From Syngnathus acus (taxonomy: Eukaryota > Chordata > Actinopteri > Syngnathiformes > Syngnathidae): 64,000 nucleotides of DNA. Below, piece by piece: positions 19,709 through 33,350 of the stretch. The translations under genes were made by a program, and so were the position numbers. Numbering within the stretch: the stretch's first letter is position 1; the number at the start of each line of letters is the position of its first letter. The stretch covers positions 10,776,604 to 10,840,603 of the forward strand of contig NC_051105.1 in the NCBI RefSeq assembly GCF_901709675.1, given 5' to 3'. The notes below the pieces were generated by a model. It did no database searches and was not told where the DNA came from. It worked only from the letters and a program-made list of their open reading frames with translations.

Positions 19709-21474
19709 CTATATAGGCCCCCCCAAAAGACAATTAGTTCATATTAGTTCATTGGAGAAATGAGAATAAACAGCAATTCCAAGATGGCCTTCTCATTGCT
19801 TAATATATGCATGCGCTTGATTATTATTATTCAAGGTATGACTCTCCGACAGTGTCAGTCAAAAGTGACCATTATCTTTACAACTATATATTTTTATTCA
19901 CACTCATTAGACTTTTCAAGTTATAACTGTTGGCATACCTGATGATACAAACCAAACAGTTAGACAAAAAAAAAAAAAAGGGTCACATGTAGATGACCAT
20001 CTTAAACGTTTAAAGTATCGCACAAAGGAAGGGAAAATATTCCAGACTCATTTACACCAACGTCACTCAAGCCTTTCTCATCCAGAACATCCCAGATGTC
20101 CCCCTACCCGCTCTCGGGTCCCCCGATGTCGGAAAAATGGAAATATATGCAATCAGAATTCAACACATGAGGTCTCTGTGATATAAATTCTGCACCACAG
20201 AGGTGAATGAATAATAAGATTAATGACATATTTTCATTGACTTAAAGTCAGAGTTCCCTCTTATTAATTATGCACTCCGTCTTTAAAAGTACGAAATATA
20301 GAGCTGGAGTTTTCTACCTGAGCACAAAGGGTTATTTTCAATAAAAGTTAGAAAGGGGAACTATCAATGTGGAATAATGTCAACATTGTTTGAATGAATG
20401 CTCATCATCAGACAGATAAAAGCTCATAAGTGCAATCAATAGCTTTGAATTGAAACAGCAGGCAGGAAAAAAACCAGCATGCTGATTATCTCCCAAACTA
20501 TTTTTTTGCAACCTTTCTCAGCGTGGCGTGTAAACCATTTCCGGCTTCCTATTTACCGCAAAACGCAACGTACCAGAGATTTCATTTCCAAGCAGCTTGT
20601 CTGCTATTCATCCATCCAGCATTGAGTAAAGATGGACTTGATCTGCCTGTAAGCGGACAATAATTCCAGCAGCTCTTTTTTTTTTTTCTTCTCCTGTAAG
20701 ACGTCTTTATTTCTATAAAGGACATCCAAACGTGAGACTTTATTTGACCATGAATAAAGCTTTCCTCTGAGGTCTTAGATTGTTATGCTACAGAATGGCC
20801 TTATTCAAGCTAAAGGCCTCGAGCCCAAGCTGGGACATCTCTGCTTTAAATCAGCTTTGGGATCTCATAGACGCCGATGATTTCCTTGTAGGCCTTTGTG
20901 CGCTTAAGAAGTGATCACCCTCCTTCAATGCCCCCGTGGATTAAACAGGGCAGACCGGTTCAGTCCTCTCTCACGCCGCTTGGCAACGCCTCTACCTTTG
21001 TAACCAATAAAAGACTAACTAGAAAAGAATGAAGCGATGGGAGAATCAATCTACTGGAAGCCTCCCCGCGGTTTTCTCATCATCTCGCGTGTCGTATGTC
21101 ATCTTAGATGGGAACACAAAAAGGTAAAACTCGCTATGAGGGATGCTTTGGCCGCTATTCAATGCGCCGAAAAAGCCACAGAAGCATGAAGTGAGAGATA
21201 AGTTAAGGACTTTGTGTTTGTGACAGCTTTATTTCCGCTAATGCGTCACAGCTACGCTATTTATTTATAGTTTAGCTGTAAATCATAAAGTAGTAGTCTA
21301 TGATACCGCCGGGGAGTTTACGAACATTAAGTAGTTGTGTACAGGCTAATGAGAGGCTAAAAAAATATATTGGGAAAACTGAAATGTGGAAATTACGTTT
21401 AAGACTATAGATTATCATGTTTGAACTGTGAACAAAGAAGCGCTAGCAGGCTTGTCCGTGGCGTCACTTCCTCA

Positions 21475-21775
21475 ATTTTTGCTAGCATCTGTAAATTTAG
21501 TTTGCTAGCTAACCACACATACTAGTGATAGAAATGGTCCAAATAGTTATAACTACGCAACTCAGAAATGGTTTTGTACATTTAGCTAGCTTCTGTCAAA
21601 TTTGTTTGCTAGCTAACGACACGCTGAAATGCTCTGAGTCGTTCTAACCACGTAACTCGCAAATGGTTCTGTAAATTTTGCTAGCTTCTGTAAATTCAGA
21701 GTTTTAGCTAACTGCACACTGAAATGGTAGAAATGGTCCCCGTAATTATAACTCCGTAACTTATTTTTTGAAGCT
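21475..21775. repeat. three-copy degenerate tandem repeat (about 100-bp unit)
   Basis: Units begin near 21476, 21580 and 21676. Each carries TTGCTAGC or TTAGCTAGC, TCTGTAAATT-like text, GCTAGCTAAC or a variant, GAAATGG and TAACTxCGxAACT. Copies differ by substitutions and small indels, so the array is old. Confidence 0.7.
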
Positions 21776-22713
21776 TCCAAATGGCATCAATGGCAGTAAC
21801 CCAATAAACAAACGGGCTCTCGGTAAATTTCGCCAGACTTCCATCTATTAAAATGCAAAACATAGTGACTATAATTCAATTTCAAGTATCAACTTGAAGT
21901 CAGTCATAAATAATTGTTTGATAGGAGTATTAAAAGTTTGAATGTCCATGCGTGTTCTTCTCAAAGTCCATTATCACAGTGATGCAAATGACAAAAATGT
22001 AAATTGGAGCAAAGCCGAACGCGTTAGAAGCGTTGATAGCATTAAAGAGCTTTATGTTTCCATACGGTTGTGCGCTGTCAAAGCAGCTCGGGTGCATTTG
22101 GTGGTCCGGGCTGCACTGTGCGAGTACTCCACATCAGGGGGATGAAGCTGTCTGTTCAGGTGATTGACACAAGCCCACATTAAGAGGTGGTTTTGGAAAT
22201 TAGTCCGCGGAGACCCTTTGGAGCCGAGCTAGCAAAGGAAGGCTGTCTCTGAGAGGAGCCGTGCCTTTTTAACCCCGCTCATTGGTATGCCGATGGGCGA
22301 GTGGCGAGCTGCTCTCTAAATGGCTGAGGCATCGCGGCTGGTAGCCCCTCGACACGTTCCTGCGCAGACGGAGCCCGTGGAGAGCTGCCAACAATATGCA
22401 AGCCACAACCCTCAAATTACAATGGACCCAATTAATAATCACATAGTTATTTCATATTTTATACCAAGGAGGGAGCTCAGCAGAACAAAGGACTCGATGG
22501 AAAATACAATGTGGGCGCTATTGTTATAATCACGTTTTGTTTTTATTGTGAACTTTTTTTTTTATTTACTTTTTAAATTAGGTTGTTTGTAAATACAGAC
22601 TTGCAAAATAGAAATACACAAGCTCGCCACAGCACAGAGAAGCAGTTGAAGCGTGGTGCTTTGGTCTCGTGACGTTTGCCAGCCCAAAAGCACTTTGACG
22701 TCCATTGCACTTG

Positions 22714-22727
22714 ACAGCAGAGGGCGG
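22714..22727 (+). promoter_or_regulatory. CTCF-like motif
   Basis: ACAGCAGAGGGCGG matches 13 of 14 positions of CCASYAGRKGGCRS on the + strand, in non-coding DNA. Confidence 0.3.
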
Positions 22728-23548
22728 TATGAGGCCCAAATGGCAGTTGGACTAAAATGGATAAATTAATCTTCTCAATTCTGATTCCACAAACAGTATT
22801 GATTCAAATGTTTTTTTCCCCAACGAGTGGGGAGGCACATAGGACAGATTATCGCAAGAACCCTTTTATAGTTTGTCCGGGGTGCTTGCGCTAATATTTG
22901 ACGGTAACCAAACGAGCAGGAAACAATTAGTACCGCCCAGAGCGTGATGCATAATTGATGGGCATCAAGAATAATATGACACAATACAAGCGCCGGACGA
23001 TGCTGTGAGGCAGTTAGACATTCAATTCCCCTCAGTGTCTGGCTTCGCTCTTACGCAAGCGTTTGTTCCTCGGACGCTTCACTTTGACTTCAAACGTCTC
23101 GTATGTTCTTCAGGAAAGTAAAAAAAAAAGGCCGGGAGGAAATGTGGCACTTTGCACTTCTTAGCTATAAGAGGAATTTTTTTTTTTACATTACCACTTT
23201 TCGCTTTTGTCATAAAACTGTGACTCCAAGATGTGTAATTTGATATCCTATAATTAATCCCACTTTGCGTTAAGCATTCCCACATTAAGTATTCCCGCAG
23301 CCCGTGGTACAGAACCGCTACGGCACCTCTTTATGTCAGCCGTGAACATTTTTCGCTTTCTGACATGTTCATTTAAAGTCGTTAATCAGATGTAAATATG
23401 CAAAGCGGCTTCCCAGGGGCAGCCTTTGAAATGCAAATACTGGGTGCAAACAAAGGTGGGGTGGATATAGGTTCTGATGCAGCAAAATCATGGAGGTTGT
23501 TCATGCTCATTAAAATATGAAACCTTATCAGATATCTATCCATCCTTT

Positions 23549-23703
<155 letters not shown>

Positions 23704-24213
23704 CGCAATAGATCATCATGTACTAATATGCAACTGGAAAGGATTTCAAACCATGTGGGTGGCTTTAAGTGAAGAATATTTATGAAAAGTGCTCCATTAT
23801 GTTTTAACCTGAAAAGGTTTTCTCTCATGTTATATTAATGTCAACAAATATGGTTTTTGAAGGGTTTCCATTTAGACCAGTGAGTTATGTGAACTCAAGA
23901 GGCCACAACTTGAAATGGAAGGTATGAAACTTATTAAAAGAGCGGCCACATCTTTTTTTTTCTTCTTCTTTTTTTCTTCTATTGTTGGACAATCACTTAC
24001 TTTCAACTGCAGGGAGGCCCTTTGTTTGTCCTTTTCCAACACGATGGAACCCCGGTGCAGTAAACAAGATCCATCAAAGCATGCTCAGGTGAGTTTTGTA
24101 TAACTTGAACTGACTTTCAAGAAACACATTTGGAATGAAGTATAACAGAGATCGTGAATGATTTTGCACCTCACAAAGACTTGACATTGATGGAAACAAA
24201 CAACAAAAAATGG

Positions 24214-24297
24214 ATTTTCAGAACATTAAAAAAGTCATTTGGACTTAGATATGGACTAGATTTCAGAACATTAAAAAAGTCATTTGGACTGAGATAT
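24214..24297. repeat. short direct duplication (about 40 bp, two copies)
   Basis: TTTCAGAACATTAAAAAAGT, then CATTTGGACT and a GAGATAT/TAGATAT tail, occurs twice in succession (from about 24216 and 24260) with one difference. It is a recent tandem duplication. Confidence 0.8.
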
Positions 24298-24404
24298 CCT
24301 TCATTTTAACTTCAACATGTTAAATTCACATCGCACTGTTTTTTTCTAATCTTAATTTATTTCTTGCGCTAATGACCCAATTATAAGTGCAGTCACGATC
24401 CCCG

Positions 24405-24418
24405 CCGCTAGATGGCGC
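24405..24418 (+). promoter_or_regulatory. CTCF-like motif
   Basis: CCGCTAGATGGCGC matches 13 of 14 positions of CCASYAGRKGGCRS. A related GACCGCTAGATGGTAG lies at about 12233-12248 but breaks the core. Confidence 0.35.
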
Positions 24419-27400
24419 CTACAACAACAGAAGTGTCAAATATCCCCTACAGACATCCACTGAAGAAAAGGTCCACCTGGTAAGTTGAGCACAAACTAGT
24501 TTAATGATTCTCCTTGTTTCAAAATAAACGGTGGCAGTTGTATATTATTCCTAAGACACATTTGCACCATGTTACATCTCAAGGTGAGACATTTTTGGCT
24601 TTCCTCTCTTATGCTAGGCTAGCAGACTGAAGCAGAAATACATAAACAGCATTAACAATCATTTTTCTCACTTCATCAGTGATTTATTCTTGCATTTGCT
24701 CACCATGTTGAGAAAGAAGTCAGGTTGTCTCTTTGTTTCAGCAGCAAGCTTGATACTTAGCAGGCCGAGGGGGCTCCACGTAAAGTGCAACATTCCCACA
24801 TTGTACCTCCCTGATCCTTTCCAATGTTTAGGCAAAACTATGTTGATGGTTTTCACCACACTCTCGTGTCCCCATTGCAATTTCAGGAGGAAAATGTGCT
24901 TTCCTGAGTGCGTCAAGTGCCATTTTATGACACTGGAGTGGAACCTCATATTCAATTCCTGTTCAACACCTCTTCATTAACCAACCGCCACTCAGCACGT
25001 TGCAGATAACTTTGCTAGCAATGCATCTTCAAAACATGTTGCAGGTACAGTACTTCTGTTTTTACCCTTTTGAAATGCAAACACGGCAACAGCCGGCCGG
25101 CATTTGTTAAAACGTATTTTTCGGATACTAATTTGTTAAAGCGGAGCGATCCTGATCAATCCCCTCTCGAGAGGTTCTTCAGCCCCCGGTGTGTGTACAG
25201 CCACTTAACCAGCCTCGCAGACATTAGCCACCCATGACTTTACTGCCAATCCACATTCAACACCCACAGTAGTCCCCATTAAAATTTTACAGGTCAGAAA
25301 TTTAAAAGGCTGTTAAAGAAATGCTTTTTCATTACATGTGACAAAAAAAGGAGTAGGTCAGCTTGTGGCATAATGGCACTGTAATTAGAGCGTCATGGTT
25401 TGATAAAGTGTGACTGTAAATCAATGTAGTACTAATTAATCAATATCTTAATTATTAGACCTTTAAATGAGGATTTTGTTAAATTCCCCTGGATCTGGCT
25501 GCCACGTTGGCCTCTTTTGTCATCATTAGAGCGAGCGCTGAGGGTTTTACAGTGTCGGGCGTGCCATCAAATGGCGATGAATGGAGACAACAAAGAGCTT
25601 TGATATACTCTTGATGCTTAAGGAAGGAGAGAATTGAAGTTTCACGAGGCGTATTTGTCCTATGATTGTAGGGTCATTCTGATTTCCCCCTGTGTCTTTC
25701 TGCACCCACTAATTAGATTCTTTTGTCTGAGCACCCACTCAAGTCACTTAGCCGTATGTGTTTCACTGAGCAGATCATAATGAACAATAGCCGTGGTCAC
25801 ACATTGCGCCCATTGTGTGGAGACAGGACAAAACAATGTCTTAGGAAAAAAAATCAAGCGAGAATCTTGACCTAAATCTTTCGTAATGTTGGAAAATAAA
25901 TGTCGGCGTTTTGTTTTTAGTACTGCAGCTTTGTAAGTAATACTGTAAATTAGTAGTGCCTGGAAAAAAAATAGTAAAAATAATATATTTGAAACCAATT
26001 CTGTTATTCGCTGAGTAAAATTACCATATGCGATGATTAAAATTATATAATGCATAAAATAACTTGCTTTTGGGGCTGTGGAAGCATTTCTGTATAGTTC
26101 AAATTATATACGTATATATTATACAATATAAAATACTGTATATAATATTTGGGGTTAATTGGCAGCTTCAAATGGTGGCAAATGTGTTGCCACTTGCCAC
26201 CCATTTAAAAATGCATTTGAATGTGGTTGATTAATCTGAGAAGGTGTGCATACTTTTGCAAACACATGATCCGATTTCTTTTTACATCCCCTCTTGCAAA
26301 GTTTTAGAAAAAAATGTTTTTATTAATTTATTTGATTAATAAAAGATAAGAAAATGAAAACACTCCTGAAATATGCGATCTTAGCCACAAACAATGCGAT
26401 TAAAACGTCCATACAGAACAAGACATTTCACTGTACGGCACATGTACGTATATTATATGCAATCTACTTTAAGCACTCATTCCCAAAGGGAGGTAACATA
26501 ATTTACCAGACGCAAATGTGGGTTGGTTAAAGTTAGCGTGATTTACTACGTCCTTTGTTAGCCTGTGAGGGATTGCTGTATTAATACTGCCAATTTAATA
26601 AAGTTATAGGACCTTTCCTTTGTTGTCATGGTTACAGTAATAGCCCCTTCAAGTGGCTGTTGCCATTACATATTTCCACATCTTCAACACTGTTGCTCAA
26701 GATGTGATTAAGACATTTAAAAAAAAAAAAAACTAATTAAAGGTCCATGTCAGTTTAGCTCACGGAATTGGTATTTGGACTTTGCTGGTAATTAACTTAA
26801 ACTTAGATGGCTGATTGGCTCACAATGACACAAATTGGAGGACAAGCATGTGTGCTAAAAGGTTTGTGAGGTGTCAAGACAAATAATTGTAATGGTAATA
26901 ATTAAGGCCCAAAAAAAGAAATCATTTCCAAAGGCAAGCTCATCAGTTGAAGCGGTTGTATGATGAGCAAAATCTACGTTGAATCTACAATTTTAATTCA
27001 CTCAAATAAACACATTGTAATATAAATAATGGTCAAAGAAGACAATCAGAAATAGTTGTGAAAGGGGTTAATTGTAATAACAGGATGTGATGGTAGTTAG
27101 TCTAGTTTCTATGGTAACTCAGACTTGCATGTTTTTGTACCTTTGAGATTAGCAATCAACTTGTATGGACAAGTTTTTTTTTTTTTTTTTAAACCTTGTA
27201 GAGTGGAATCTGGTTTAATATGTTGAAAAACGCCATTGATGGAACATTCTGATTATGACACTATTAAGACTTGGTCACAATGGCTTGATTGTTTTTCTTT
27301 TTTGTTGTAATTTACTGTCCAGTGAGGATTTCTTTACATTATTTCAGTTTCAAACTGGTTTCTAGCAAAGGACTGGATGGGTTAATTGGTTGTGCATGTA

Positions 27401-27511
27401 CATCCAAATTATAGTCTACTCATGTAGCAGTAAAAAGTTAATTTATTTCTAAAATTGTTTTACACATACATTTAATATTTTTAAACACCCATTCGGAGAG
27501 TTGCTGTGGAC

Positions 27512-27657
27512 TGAAAATGACATCATAGTTGCTCAGGTCTCAAGTAGCAACCAATCACGGCTCATCTGTTTTCTGTTGAGTTTGGTCATGTGACATTTGC
27601 AAGATGAGCTATGATTGGTTGTTACCTGAGCCCTCAGCAACTGTGAGGTCCATTTTT
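27512..27657. mobile_element. palindromic foldback MITE
   Basis: Two inverted arms of about 49 bp: left 27519-27567 (GACATCATAGTTGCTCAGG at the outer end) and right 27602-27650 (its imperfect reverse complement, with CTGAGCCCTCAGCAACTGTG). Both hold CCAATCA/TGATTGG. A loop of about 35 bp separates them. There is no coding capacity. The family is unknown to me, but the structure is that of a non-autonomous DNA transposon. Confidence 0.65.
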
Positions 27658-28385
27658 TTTTATCGATTTCTGTGTTGACAAGTTATGCTTACTATTAAAA
27701 CAAAACTTATGCCGTTATTAAAAAAATATATATTTTAAATCAATTCAAGAAGACTCACTTGAACATTTCTTTATTTTTCCATATTCCCATTTCCCCGGAA
27801 GAAATAAAGAAGCGTGAGCAGATTTATTTATACACCTCTTGTGTAGGTGTACTTCACGTAATGGTTAGCGAGTGTAGGTTCATATGTAGGGGATTTCGAG
27901 TGGAGGCAAATATCTCGCCACTATTTCAATGCCTGCATGTATTACCCTCATTCAAAGGATTCCCGAGACTTCTAAGCGTTGGGGGTGGCGGACATATTAG
28001 CAGTTCTATGAAGTGGAAGAACAAGCAAGGTTAATGAGCAAGAGTAGACAGAGCCGTGCTGACACGAGTGGAAGGGGGAAGGCATACAGAACTGAATGCC
28101 TTTGTTTTTTTTTTTTAACCCCCCCTTTAGCACATTTACCCTCTCCACTGTGAACATTTTAAGAATAGCTAGCACTAACGCCTGCCTGCATCTCATCTTG
28201 AGTGTAAGTCTTAACCACGCCTGGCAAAACTGCGCAGATCTCATCTCTGCTCAAGCAGAACTAAAATCTGGAAATAATCAGCTGGTGGAGACGGCGAGAA
28301 ATTCCCCCAGAAAACACTTTGCCGCCACTGGAGCCCATTGCCCCTCAAGATTAGACTCAGGTACCTAATCCCAGGCGGCAGCTCC

Positions 28386-28442
28386 ACCCCTCCCCTCCCC
28401 TCCCCTCCCCTCCCCTCCCCTCCCCTCCCCTCCCCTCCCCTC
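28386..28442. repeat. (CCCCT)n pentanucleotide microsatellite
   Basis: About 11 units of CCCCT. The complementary strand is a pure AGGGG array and could form G-quadruplexes or triplex DNA. Confidence 0.92.
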
Positions 28443-31400
28443 CTCCATCCCTCTCCTCGCTTCTCTTTCATGCGTCAGAGATGGCCAGCCATGGGGTGTC
28501 ACTGGGGGCAGAGCGACTGCTGTGGCTGACACCTGCTGGGCGCTATAAATGTTGGGCGGGGAAAAAAAAAAAAAAAGGAGCTGCCATTGTCAGTTTTACT
28601 GTAGTCCTCTCTCGCGGGCCACTCGTTCTCAGAGGGTGACTTGATGTAGGATGAAGGCATCTGCCATCACCCCAACATTAGATAAGCAAAGCCTCCAAAT
28701 GACTCAACGGATTCTACCCATCAGTGTTAGTTGGTCTTTACACAGCGAGGGACCTTCTTTGTGTTGCTGGTGATTGAAATTAAGAAAAGGTTCCATTTTT
28801 ATATTTAAAATTGGGTAACGTTATAAAAAAAAAATTCTAAAAAAATTAAAATTGGGTGATGTTATAAAAAAAAAAAAAAGAAATTCAACTTTTTTTAATG
28901 TATGTAAATCATCAATGGCATTTAAAATGTCGCTGCTCCGTTAGCCCAGGGCAAAGCTGAAACTCAAGCAAATAATTAAGAACTACAATGGCAATTAATA
29001 ATAATAATTAATCCCATCATGTCATATCAGCCCAGACACCACACATAGTGTCAACCCTTCATCTACAGCCTGTAGTGAAGACAACCGCGTGCTCTGTCTC
29101 GGCACAGAATCTTGTCCATTGTGCAGAATTATCGATTTATTCTGTCTTGAAACAGTGAAAAAAAAATTGAGCACGATACCTGGCTGCTTTCGTTCCGTCA
29201 CGAGTAGTTGCAACATCTACTGCGGTCCATCCCATTTAAAAATCATACTCAGACTATTAGCAACTCGAAGCATGATTATTTTTTACGTACACATATTTTT
29301 TTGCGTAGTTTATTAGATTAGATAACCGGCGTACCCAATGTCGTGGCCCACGAGTGTGTAATCAAATGATGTCTTTTAAAGTACAGTAATCAAGTAAATG
29401 AGCGGCTTTAAGCAGAGCGGGAGTCCTGCATCATTACAACCCGGCAAGCTGCACAGGTGTTGTGAAAATTGAGTTATGTTGCTGCATAATGTGCTTGTCT
29501 GAAGAAAATTGCTCGTATAGAGCATGTCATTCAGCTTTGCATGTGACCTGGTCACATTCCTCTTAATAAAGCAATCGTCCACACATACGGGAAAGGGCTC
29601 CTGGTCAAACTCAACATTCCTGCCGATGTCAGAAAGATGGAGAGTTTTTGTTTGAAGCCAGTCAAGATGTGAAGCGCACTCACTTGACAAACAGCTGAGT
29701 GGCCTCCGATTACACAGCACATTACCTCCTCCGTCTTGCATCCTTCATTGGATAATTATAAACACAACCGTTTGGAATCTCCACCCTGGAAATTGTGCTA
29801 GGATGACAGAATGGGCCTCATTTAACAATAAGTGAATAATACATTTTATTGTATTAATTGTATTCAGAACAGCAGAAGAAATGATTACTAAAATTAAAAG
29901 CTATTGTAATGTAAAAAGAGACTTGCTTGCTCAGCTCTTCGAATGAGAGGCCAAGTGTGCTCGCTTCAAGTGATTTAGTCGTCGCGCCAAGTTTACTTTA
30001 AAAGTGAAGAGGAATAAACATTGTACATTAAAATGTTCACGCAAATCATGCAAAAAAAAAAAAAAAAGTCGGCTAGCTTAATGCTAACGTAAAATACAAA
30101 CCACCATTGACCCAATATTGGGAATTAGCATAGAAGCTACAGCAATGTCTTCTTCTTGCTCATAATGATGACTTAATTTAATTACTTGATCATCAGAAAT
30201 ATTTTCTTAATAATGTAACCGGGTCATTCTTCATAAAAAGCGTGTCAGACGAATATTCCACACAGCCAACTTGGCCAGTGCTTTGGTTTATATTTCTTCC
30301 TTCCCTCTGAGTCAGCTGTACTTTAACACTACAGGCGCGTACGTTCTTTACAGATCATCTCCCCTGGATCTCCAATTTGTGTTTGTCTGACTGTAACAGG
30401 CTACGGCGGTGCTTTAGCAGGCCTGTCAGAGCCCGAGTTTCCCCTCCGCACTGTCAAAAGTGTGACACCTCCCATCCCATGCTCTTGTCAGTCTATTGAA
30501 GAAAAAGTGGATTAATGTCAGTTTCAGGCAGCCTCACAAAGCAATGCCTCGCCTCTTACACGGGAGCGATTCTTGTTGAGACAGTCGTCCGTGGCATCTG
30601 GGAGGGGTGCGGAGGGAAAACATGGTGGTGGAGGGGGAGGGTGGGGTGAAGGTTGCAGAAAAAAGAGAGAGGGAGAGAGATAGTGCTACAACACCTCCGA
30701 GATACACACCAACAGGGTCATCAGACGTATGGGCTGTTTGGAGGCAGATGCTTAATCACACATAAGCAGCATCAGTGGGCCGACATTGCGATGCCTTTTA
30801 GAGATGTGATGGCTGCATGTGTGTGTGTGTGTGTGTGCAGCCAGAACACCCTCCCCTCCCCCCCTCCCCCCTCCCTTGATTTTCCCAGGAGACACCCCGC
30901 AGAGAAAACGACAGGGCAGCAGAAATGTACAAAACCGCCTCTCTGCCCACTTCCACAGCCTCTCGGTGCACAGTGGTAAAAACGGCCGCTGCATTAATCC
31001 TCACTGTGATGGTAATTAGGTTAGCTCATGCCACAAACTGTCAGATATTGAGTTGTCATTATTCTGCCCATCGCACATTCTAATGCTTGGGCCCTTTGCA
31101 TGAGGTTTTACAGTCAATTTACAAAGCGTAATGTGGGAAAGGAGAGCCACAGTTACCATCCATTTATTTATTGCATATTCGAAAAAGAGTAAACACATTT
31201 GCACATAGAGATGGGCCGATATCCGATTCTGACCGATGATAACCATGAGTAAAAATATTGTGGTATTAAAATTACAGTTCTGAAATATTTTGAAAATTTT
31301 GGGTAAATAAATCTGCATTTATTCCCAATGAACACAGTCTATTTTATTTTTCAACAAAGTGAAAATAAATGAACTAATTAACTCAAACGTCTTGCACTTA

Positions 31401-32499
31401 GTCCCACCTCCCCCAAAAAAATTCTATCTACGAATACTGCAATCATGGCCAACATTAAAATACAGTAGCATAGTAGGAGCAAATGTTGATCACAAAACCA
31501 TAATTTTTTTTCGAAGAATTAAAGACCATTTGCAAAAACACCTTTTGCCCGAACCAGGAAGTGAGCTGTTTAATCATTTTTGTTCGCAGTTCAACCTTGG
31601 TGGAACTCCAGGCTACCTTTTCAACTCTGTTAAGTGCGCAGCTCTCGAGTTGGATGTCATTCAAATCTGTGTAGGTGTACCAATATGTATGCAATGTACA
31701 GTTAAAATTTGCACTGCATCTTGTATCAATGCATTCACTCACCAAATGCAACCAATCTGTCAATGGCAGTGCCGAATCTATTCGTTAATTCCATCCGTTG
31801 TATTTGTAAACACGTGTAAATTGGTATTCCTTGTCATTGGCGAGCACTTCCTACAAATGCTTGTGCAATTAACTCTAATTAGAGTCAGTAGTGGTGCTTA
31901 ATGTAAACAGCGGCAACCCCCTCGCAAACCCATTTAAAGGGAAACGTCACACGGCGCCACATCAACATAACTGGCATTGTAACTCCTTTACACGCTCACG
32001 CTGACCTACAGGCGCATCTTGATTTAGATTGATTCAAAGATTCCGATCGGATTGCCATTTCCTTTTTCCGCATTTTTAGCTGTTTAGCTTCCTGGCAGAA
32101 TTGCAGTGCATTTTTTTTTCTTCCCCTCATTGACATTGAGGGCATACAACACCCATCGCAAGGTTTGGCCGCTGTATGGGTGGACGATATTTGTCGCAAT
32201 CATTTCGGCTATTTGTCTGTTTTGGACAAGATTGGGAAGTATGTACAGTGTGTTAATATAGCATTCCTTCAAGGCTAAGAGCCAGGTGGGCCGTCCTGCA
32301 TAAAGATAAGCGCGGCGTGTATGAAACCATTAGAAGTGGTCGATTTAAAGTTGTGACAGTTCAAGGAAAGCGGGGGCCATAACATATTCAGAATGGCGCT
32401 GTGCAAGGTCGCTGTTTTAGTACCTCTTCATGTCTATGCACCGAGGCAGACAAGGATGCAGCACATTTCATTTGGGACCGCCGGGGAAGACAATGTGGA

Positions 32500-32830
32500 G
32501 CCATGACTTGTCTAGACGCCCGGTGCTCGTCCTTAGCGCGCGGGGCCCGCTAACAGCCCCCGCATTGAAATAAATCTAAGACGGAATCCGCGCTTCTGTC
32601 AAAGAACGAGTCCGCCCGCCCGCCGCCCATACAAAGGAATGCTCTCGGCTCGCTTTGTAATGCATTCAGTTTACATTGCAATCTATAACATTGGCTCAGA
32701 CTCGGCTGATTGACCTGCATTCCGGAGCCCGCCGGCTCTCTCTCGGCCACACCTGGGGCCCGGCGCCGGCGCGCGGCTGTCACTGGCCATCGCCACGTCC
32801 CGCGATTGATGACAGCTATTCACTGATGAA
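32500..32830. promoter_or_regulatory. isolated CpG-rich block, possible enhancer or non-coding promoter
   Basis: It is dense in CpG and GC (GCGCGCGGGGCCCGC, CCCGCCCGCCGCCC, GGCGCCGGCGCGCGG) within AT-rich surroundings. It includes an E-box-like CACCTG and a TGATGACAG string like MEIS/PBX sites. No conserved open frame is seen. The role is inferred from composition only. Confidence 0.4.
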
Positions 32831-33124
32831 GCTGTATTCATCATTCCTGTCCAGGGCTGCACTGACCAGATGGACCCTGACCATCCATCCACTGTCAGGG
32901 ACACATCTGTTCCCGTTGTTGCTTAGAGTACTAACAAGTCACCTGCTCCGTGAAAGGCTGGTGTCACGCATCCGGCAACGGGAAAGAGTCAGAACCCAGC
33001 TCAACACAAAGCTATTCGTGTATCTGAGACAACCGCTCACTGCTGTTAGTATTGCTGGTTCTTGCTTTATTTTGACTTCAATCGCAACATTCGCTCCAAT
33101 GTAAGAAACGCCGTGCTTTGTTAG

Positions 33125-33350
33125 GACTCAATTAGAGCTGCAGTTAGCCTTTAGTTTAAGAATCCACAAATCTGACGATTATTTTGTCGATTAATCGATG
33201 AATTGCAAATGCTTTATTTTGGAAAAAAAATCTAAAAAAATTGACTTTAATGAGAACTGCCAAAATCTATTTTATTGTTGAGAAGCTAATTTGGACAAAT
33301 TGAAGTTTGACTAGATTTCAAAATGATTAATCGATTACCAAAATCGGAAT
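33125..33350. mobile_element. hAT-type MITE fragment (TCGATTAATCGA-rich)
   Basis: AGAGCTGCAGTTAGCC and ACGATTATTTTGTCGATTAA at the left, and ATTAATCGATTACC at the right, resemble a very common fish MITE with GGCTGCAACTAACGATTATTTT ends. Related scraps occur at about 42066-42095, 54148-54225 and 63255-63310. Ends are eroded. Confidence 0.45.

Larger units (their letters stand above)
16001..23500. other. Intergenic desert, second section
   Basis: No gene supported. A (TG)n/(GA)n stretch lies at about 16674-16727, A-tracts at 18236-18258 and 19966-19979, TA-rich DNA at 19570-19720, and a three-copy degenerate repeat at 21475-21775. The stretches 20040-21190 and 22140-22530 are non-repetitive with balanced composition and may be regulatory. 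Confidence 0.55.
23704..28380. other. Intergenic desert, third section
   Basis: No gene supported. Apart from the duplication, CTCF-like motif and MITE listed separately, it is AT-rich DNA. It has homopolymer runs (26720-26731, 27176-27190, 28105-28117) and possibly regulatory non-repetitive blocks at about 25140-25560 and 26500-26700. Confidence 0.55.

Noticed and set aside
30653-31019. Pro-rich and Cys-Val-repeat frames
   Set aside because: Caused by the adjoining TG and C-rich microsatellites.
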